A stretch of 10,832 nt of DNA, taken from an uncultured Acetatifactor sp. (GTDB taxonomy: Bacteria; Bacillota; Clostridia; Lachnospirales; Lachnospiraceae). Made by a program: the position numbers and the translations under genes. The notes under the pieces are model-generated. The model was not told the DNA's origin, searched no databases, and saw nothing but the letters and a program-made list of their open reading frames with translations. Location of the stretch: positions 1-10,832 of the forward strand of contig CAKRRS010000089.1 of NCBI GenBank assembly GCA_934394665.1, given 5' to 3'. Below, one piece after another: positions 7,118 through 10,832 of the stretch; positions within the stretch are counted from its first letter, which is position 1, and every line of letters starts with the position of its first letter.

Positions 7118-8260
7118 TTACTCCAGAGGCGTCGCCATAGAATCCAGTTTATGTTTTTTGTACTCGGCAAACCGTCCGGCATCCAGCGCGTCACGGATCT
7201 CCGTCATCATCGTATTATAGAAATACAGATTATGAAGCACGCACAGGCGCATGCCCAGCATTTCTTTTGCTTTCAGCAGATGGCGGATATAGGCTCTGGA
7301 ATACCGCTGACAGGCAGGGCAGCCACAGCCTTCTTCGATGGGTCTGCTGTCCAGCTCATATTTTGCATTGAACAGATTGATTTTCCCGTGATTGGTATAC
7401 AGATGACCGTGTCTGCCGTTTCTGGTCGGATATACGCAGTCGAAGAAATCAACACCTCTCTCCACGCCTTCCAGAATATTGGCAGGCGTGCCGACACCCA
7501 TCAGATACGTAGGCTTATCCACCGGCAGATAAGGTACCACTTCATCCAGAATATGATACATCTCCTCATGGGTCTCACCTACAGCCAGTCCGCCCACCGC
7601 ATAACCGTCCAGATTCATCTCTGCGATTCTTTTGGCATGTTCGATACGAATATCCTCATAGACAGCACCCTGATTAATGCCAAACAAAAGCTGATGGGGA
7701 TTCACCGTATCCTCCAGGCTGTTCAGGCGTTTCATCTCCGTCTGGCATCTCTGCAGCCATCTGGTCGTACGTTCCACGGAATTCTGCACATATGCCCGAT
7801 CTGCCTTACTGGGTGCACACTCATCAAAAGCCATGGCAATGGTGGACCCTAAATTAGACTGAATCTGCATACTTTCTTCCGGTCCCATAAAAATCTTGTG
7901 TCCGTCAATATGAGAGCGGAAGGTAACGCCCTCTTCCTTGATCTTACGGAGTCCTGCCAGGGAAAATACCTGAAATCCGCCGGAATCGGTCAGGATCGGT
8001 TTGTTCCATGACATAAATTTATGCAGGCCGCCCATCTGTTTGATGATCCGGTCTCCCGGTCTTACATGTAAATGGTAAGTATTGGATAATTCCACCTGCG
8101 TTCCGATCTGTTCGAGATCCGCCGTGGACACTGCTCCCTTTATCGCCGCCACTGTTCCTACATTCATAAATACAGGAGTCTGGATCACACCATGTACGGT
8201 AGTAAATTCGCCTCTTTTGGCGCGTCCCTCCTGTTTAATCAATCGATACATCTTTGACAT
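7118..8260 (-). CDS. tgt: Queuine/preQ1 tRNA-guanine transglycosylase
   Basis: Swaps guanine 34 in the anticodon of GUN tRNAs (Asp, Asn, His, Tyr) for preQ1, the first tRNA-bound step of queuosine synthesis in bacteria. The 380 residues form the usual TIM barrel. Asp92 in TDSGGFQVFSL, Asp146 in AFDEC and the nucleophile Asp274 in FFDCVYPTRNGRHGHLYT match the family. Zinc is held by Cys312, Cys314, Cys317 and His343 (GCGCPAC and VLHN). The loop GINQG stands where many homologues have GIxQG. The start is not certain: GGGAGG (8264-8269) is 3 nt before the ATG at 8258-8260 and 12 nt before a second ATG at 8249-8251, neither ideal. The gene overlaps the end of the upstream carboxypeptidase gene by 26 bp in another frame. 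No queA is nearby. Confidence 0.97.
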   Translation of the reverse strand: MSKMYRLIKQEGRAKRGEFTTVHGVIQTPVFMNVGTVAAIKGAVSTADLEQIGTQVELSNTYHLHVRPGDRIIKQMGGLHKFMSWNKPILTDSGGFQVFSLAGLRKIKEEGVTFRSHIDGHKIFMGPEESMQIQSNLGSTIAMAFDECAPSKADRAYVQNSVERTTRWLQRCQTEMKRLNSLEDTVNPHQLLFGINQGAVYEDIRIEHAKRIAEMNLDGYAVGGLAVGETHEEMYHILDEVVPYLPVDKPTYLMGVGTPANILEGVERGVDFFDCVYPTRNGRHGHLYTNHGKINLFNAKYELDSRPIEEGCGCPACQRYSRAYIRHLLKAKEMLGMRLCVLHNLYFYNTMMTEIRDALDAGRFAEYKKHKLDSMATPLE

Positions 8261-9404
8261 ATTCCTCCCAAAATTCTTCTAACGAGATTCCCTGTTCCAT
8301 GATTACCGTTGCTGCATTTTTGCCTACATACCGGAAATGCCATGGTTCATATTCGATACCTGTGATATTTTCTTTTCCCTTCGGATATCGTAAAATAAAT
8401 CCGAATCTGCAGCTGTTTTCCGCCAGCCACTTGCCCGCTTCCGTATCACCGAAGCCCTCATCCAGTGACATATAACTGTTGCAGACAATATCCAGTGCCA
8501 GACCGATCTGGTGTTCACTGGCTCCCGGCACCGTAACCGCCTGACTGGAAAGCTGATATGCTTCCATATAAGACATACCGCGGCTCATATAGCGTTTGAT
8601 CTTACGATTAAACAACATCTGCTGATATTCCAGGTCACGATACGGAGAACAGATCGTCAGATTCACGCCGTCCTTTTCCGCTGTCTCCAGCATAGCCAGC
8701 AGATCCTCCAGAATTCTCTTATCGCACTGCATCTTCCCTTTGATGGTTCCCAGCTGGAACGAATAATCATCCGGAATCGAATTCTGCTTGTTGATCAGCA
8801 CCAGACGCCAGTCATCAGAGCGGAACTCTTGTTGTTCACCGTTTTCCGAATTTTCTGCATTGTCTGTATTGCCTGCATCGTCTGTATTTCCTATGTTTTC
8901 CGTATTCTTTTCTTCCTCACTGTTTTCGCTCACAATCGCTTCCGAATCTTGTAAAATATCCGAAGCATCGTATTTGTCCACCACTGCATATCCGTGGGAT
9001 GTGTCACCGTAGTCCGACTGTTCCATAACATCTTCATCCTGCAGCAGCTCCAGTCCTTCCATATCCGGCACCGTTTCCTCTGCCAGTGAGATGTTCTGTG
9101 TCTCTGCATTCTTCAGTTCATAATCAGTGCCCACATCTTCCGTAATGAATGCCGGGAAAGAAAAGCTGCTGTAGACTGCGAACAGGAAAAAGGTTCCCAA
9201 CATCATGGCAAAACGTTTTCCGTTATTCCTGATATAATCTCTCGTATGAAAAAAAGACATCACAAAAAACAGCAACGGCATTGCTACCGCCCTGTTCCAT
9301 TTGCTCTTCTTACCGAATTTCAGAAGTTTCGCTCTGGCTTTTTCTTCCGTAGTTTTTTCCATACGTATGTTGACCTTTTTGCTTCTCGTTAGTACTTCGG
9401 ACAT
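8235..9404 (-). CDS. M15-family D,D-carboxypeptidase (VanY-like), membrane anchored
   Basis: A zinc peptidase that probably removes the terminal D-alanine from peptidoglycan stem peptides outside the cell. In the 389-residue reading, a basic N-terminus precedes hydrophobic residues at about 39-53 and a clearer membrane span at about 65-87. An acidic, Asn/Thr/Glu-rich linker follows (about 90-195), with imperfect short repeats at 168-190. The catalytic domain runs from about 200 to the end: SPYRDLEYQ (253-261), SEHQIGLALD giving zinc ligands His298 and Asp305, and EYEPWHFRYVG with the catalytic base Glu353 and ligand His356. The start is uncertain: the ATG at 9402-9404 has no ribosome site, while the one at 9360-9362 (residue 15) has AAAAAGG about 11 nt ahead. 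Its 3' end overlaps tgt by 26 bp. It could be chromosomal DacB/VanY-type rather than a vancomycin resistance gene; no vanHAX is present. Confidence 0.92.
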   Translation of the reverse strand: MSEVLTRSKKVNIRMEKTTEEKARAKLLKFGKKSKWNRAVAMPLLFFVMSFFHTRDYIRNNGKRFAMMLGTFFLFAVYSSFSFPAFITEDVGTDYELKNAETQNISLAEETVPDMEGLELLQDEDVMEQSDYGDTSHGYAVVDKYDASDILQDSEAIVSENSEEEKNTENIGNTDDAGNTDNAENSENGEQQEFRSDDWRLVLINKQNSIPDDYSFQLGTIKGKMQCDKRILEDLLAMLETAEKDGVNLTICSPYRDLEYQQMLFNRKIKRYMSRGMSYMEAYQLSSQAVTVPGASEHQIGLALDIVCNSYMSLDEGFGDTEAGKWLAENSCRFGFILRYPKGKENITGIEYEPWHFRYVGKNAATVIMEQGISLEEFWEEYVKDVSID

Positions 9405-9413
9405 ATCATAGCA
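9405..9413 (-). promoter_or_regulatory. Extended -10 motif at the carboxypeptidase gene start
   Basis: On the minus strand TGCTATGAT directly abuts the first possible ATG (9404). If used, transcription would begin near 9398, inside the longest reading frame, which would favour the downstream start at 9362. No good -35 is seen. Confidence 0.35.
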
Positions 9414-9451
9414 TATTTCAGGTGCCGATGCACTCTTTTTCTATAAAAAAG

Positions 9452-9480
9452 TTGCGATTTTTTCGGTAATTGCGTATAAT
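9452..9480 (+). promoter_or_regulatory. Promoter of aroC
   Basis: TTGCGA (9452-9457), a 17-bp spacer and a perfect TATAAT (9475-9480). Transcription would start near 9487, giving a leader of about 140 nt. It is divergent from the carboxypeptidase gene, whose longest reading frame starts about 50 bp to the left. Confidence 0.8.
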
Positions 9481-9486
9481 TTTAGA

Positions 9487-9628
9487 ATGCAGGCGCGAAA
9501 AGAGGCGTAACTTTGATTTTATTCTATCGTGGGTTAATACTTTTGCCCGGCTGCTGTTTTACCGTATCAATCAAATTCATTTGGGGCAGGCAAGTCATGC
9601 CTGCATTACCTGGAAAAGGAGCCTTACT
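9487..9628 (+). promoter_or_regulatory. Long aroC leader with a hairpin before the ribosome site
   Basis: GCAGGCA (9586-9592) and TGCCTGC (9598-9604) form a perfect 7-bp stem with a 5-nt loop, ending 10 nt before the ribosome site AAAGGAG (9615-9621). An upstream stretch (TTGC and CTGC at about 9543-9554) could pair with the left arm instead, giving an alternative fold. No T-box or known riboswitch consensus is seen. A reading frame fused to aroC runs back to a TTG at 9470, but that codon lies upstream of the likely transcription start. Confidence 0.45.
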
Positions 9629-10735
9629 ATGGCCGGTTCATCATTTGGAAATATATTTAAAATCACAACCTGGGGCGAATCCCACGGAAAAGCATTGGGC
9701 GTCGTCGTAGACGGCTGTCCCGCCGGTCTTCCTCTCTGTGAAGAAGATATTCAGAACTACTTAGATCGCCGTAAACCCGGCACCAGTGCCATTACCACGC
9801 AGCGCAGAGAGGCTGATCTCGTAGAGATTCTCTCCGGTGTATTCGAAGGGAAGACCACCGGTACACCGATTTCTCTGATGGTACGCAATACTTCGCAGAT
9901 TTCGTCGGATTACACCGAGATCGCCGAGAATTACCGTCCCGGTCATGCGGATTATTGTTTTGATGCGAAATACGGTTTTAGAGATTACCGGGGCGGCGGA
10001 CGTTCTTCCGGTCGTGAAACCATCGGACGTGTAGCTGCCGGAGCCATTGCTGCCAAGATTTTGGAACAACTGGGGATTACTGTGTTCGCCTATACACGTT
10101 CGATTGGTCCCGTAGAAGCTGATCTTACCGTACTTGACCGCACCGTTGCGCACTCCACGATTACCGCTATGCCAGATGCTATTGCTGACAAGCAGGCGGT
10201 GGCTTATCTGGAAAAAGCCCGTGAAGCCTGTGACTCTGTCGGCGGTTGCATGGAATGTCTCGTAGAAGGACTGCCTGTCGGCATCGGCGATCCGGTCTTT
10301 GAAAAACTGGATGCCAATCTGGCAAAGGCGATGATGTCCATCGGTGCCGTGAAGTCTGTAGAAATCGGTGACGGTGCCGCAGTTGCCCATCTTACCGGCA
10401 GCGAAAACAACGATCCGTTCCGCATGGAAAACGGCAGGGTCGTGAAAACCAGCAACCACTCCGGTGGCACACTGGGCGGCATGAGCGATGGAAGTCCGCT
10501 CTTAGTCCGCGCTTATGTGAAGCCGACCCCCTCCATCTTCCAACCCCAGCAGACCGTGAACCGTTCCGGTGAAAACGCCGAACTCACCATCCGCGGCCGC
10601 CACGACCCCATCATCGTCCCCAGAGCTGTTGTTGTCATGGAGTGCATGACCGCGATCACTGTATTGGACGCTATGATGGTGAATATGTCCGCACGGATGG
10701 ACTCACTTGAGATGTTTTATAAGAGCAGGAAGTAA
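9629..10735 (+). CDS. aroC: Chorismate synthase
   Basis: Converts 5-enolpyruvylshikimate 3-phosphate to chorismate with reduced FMN, the last common step of aromatic amino acid synthesis. From the ATG at 9629 it has 368 residues, full length for the bacterial enzyme. Seen are SFGNIFKITTWGESHG with His19, TQRREADLVEILSGVFEG (57-74), NYRPGHADYCFDAKYG with His106, the glycine-rich GGGRSSGRET (122-131), and GRHDP with Asp326, followed by VPRAVVVMECM. The start is fixed by AAAGGAG 7 nt upstream and by the family's usual MSGSSFG-like N-terminus; the longer in-frame extension to 9470 has no such support. The gene is alone on the plus strand. Its stop is followed one base later by the edge repeat, with no ordinary T-run terminator in between. 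Confidence 0.97.
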   Translation: MAGSSFGNIFKITTWGESHGKALGVVVDGCPAGLPLCEEDIQNYLDRRKPGTSAITTQRREADLVEILSGVFEGKTTGTPISLMVRNTSQISSDYTEIAENYRPGHADYCFDAKYGFRDYRGGGRSSGRETIGRVAAGAIAAKILEQLGITVFAYTRSIGPVEADLTVLDRTVAHSTITAMPDAIADKQAVAYLEKAREACDSVGGCMECLVEGLPVGIGDPVFEKLDANLAKAMMSIGAVKSVEIGDGAAVAHLTGSENNDPFRMENGRVVKTSNHSGGTLGGMSDGSPLLVRAYVKPTPSIFQPQQTVNRSGENAELTIRGRHDPIIVPRAVVVMECMTAITVLDAMMVNMSARMDSLEMFYKSRK

Positions 10736-10736
10736 C

Positions 10737-10832
10737 TTGAAAGTTAGTTAAGCAAACCTGTCGCCGTAGCCCCGGTTGCATATAAGAAACACTGACATCA
10801 CTTGCGTTCGTAAACAGACGTAGCGGTACATA
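10737..10832 (+). repeat. Second copy of the long palindromic repeat, cut by the window end
   Basis: Read on the plus strand this matches the minus strand of 277-176. Shared blocks are TTGAAAGTTAGT, GTCGCCGTAGCC, ATATAAGAAAC, CTGACATC and CAGACGTAGCGGTACATA, with substitutions and small length changes between them. The copy stops at the central loop side, so the second arm should lie beyond the window. It begins one base after the aroC stop codon. Confidence 0.85.

Noticed and set aside
8235..9404. Vancomycin resistance cluster
   Set aside because: Only a VanY-like carboxypeptidase is present; vanH, vanA-type ligase, vanX and vanRS are absent, and M15 carboxypeptidases are common chromosomal genes.
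9405..9628. T-box or known riboswitch in the aroC leader
   Set aside because: No T-box anticodon-binding motif (AGGGTGGNACCGCG-like) or other recognised riboswitch core could be found.
9470..9628. 53-residue N-terminal extension of AroC from a TTG start
   Set aside because: The TTG overlaps the -10 region, ahead of the likely transcription start, and the ATG at 9629 has a well-placed ribosome site and the family's normal N-terminus.

Overview
The window looks like chromosomal sequence from a Gram-positive clostridial bacterium, most likely of the Lachnospiraceae type. This is an inference. It rests on moderate GC content, clear GGAGG-type ribosome binding sites, the Clostridia-like flavour of IlvD, IlvB, Tgt and AroC, and single-anchor cell-wall enzymes that suit a thick-walled cell. 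No phage, plasmid, CRISPR or transposase gene is visible. All eight genes can be assigned to a family from their motifs.

Layout. Positions 1-288 hold no convincing gene. They contain one complete copy of a long imperfect palindromic repeat (102-277). Next, on the minus strand and read right to left, is a branched-chain amino acid operon with its own promoter: leuB (6407-5325), ilvD (5099-3423), ilvB (3377-1698) and a YkuD-type L,D-transpeptidase (1698-289). The transpeptidase start codon overlaps the ilvB stop codon. The 225-bp gap between leuB and ilvD holds two 76-bp direct repeats 105 bp apart; each folds and each carries an extended -10 promoter motif pointing at ilvD. Upstream is a second minus-strand group: an M15-family D,D-carboxypeptidase (9404-8235) overlapping tgt (8260-7118), then yajC (6959-6636) with its own promoter and a strong hairpin terminator. 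From a divergent promoter region, aroC (9629-10735) runs on the plus strand. Directly after its stop codon begins a second copy of the edge repeat (10737-10832, cut by the window end), inverted relative to the first.

How the genes work together. leuB, ilvD and ilvB supply steps of leucine, isoleucine and valine synthesis; ilvN, ilvC and leuACD are not here. aroC makes chorismate for aromatic amino acids. tgt makes the queuosine precursor in tRNA, and yajC is an accessory of the Sec translocon, though secDF is absent. The carboxypeptidase and the L,D-transpeptidase form a plausible functional pair in peptidoglycan: one trims pentapeptides to tetrapeptides and the other uses tetrapeptides as donors. 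Each is tied to a housekeeping gene by an overlap.

The least ordinary parts are non-coding: the inverted pair of long palindromic repeats bracketing the block, each just 3' of a gene, and the structured promoter-bearing tandem repeat ahead of ilvD. I see no clear new protein system; the genes themselves are standard families.
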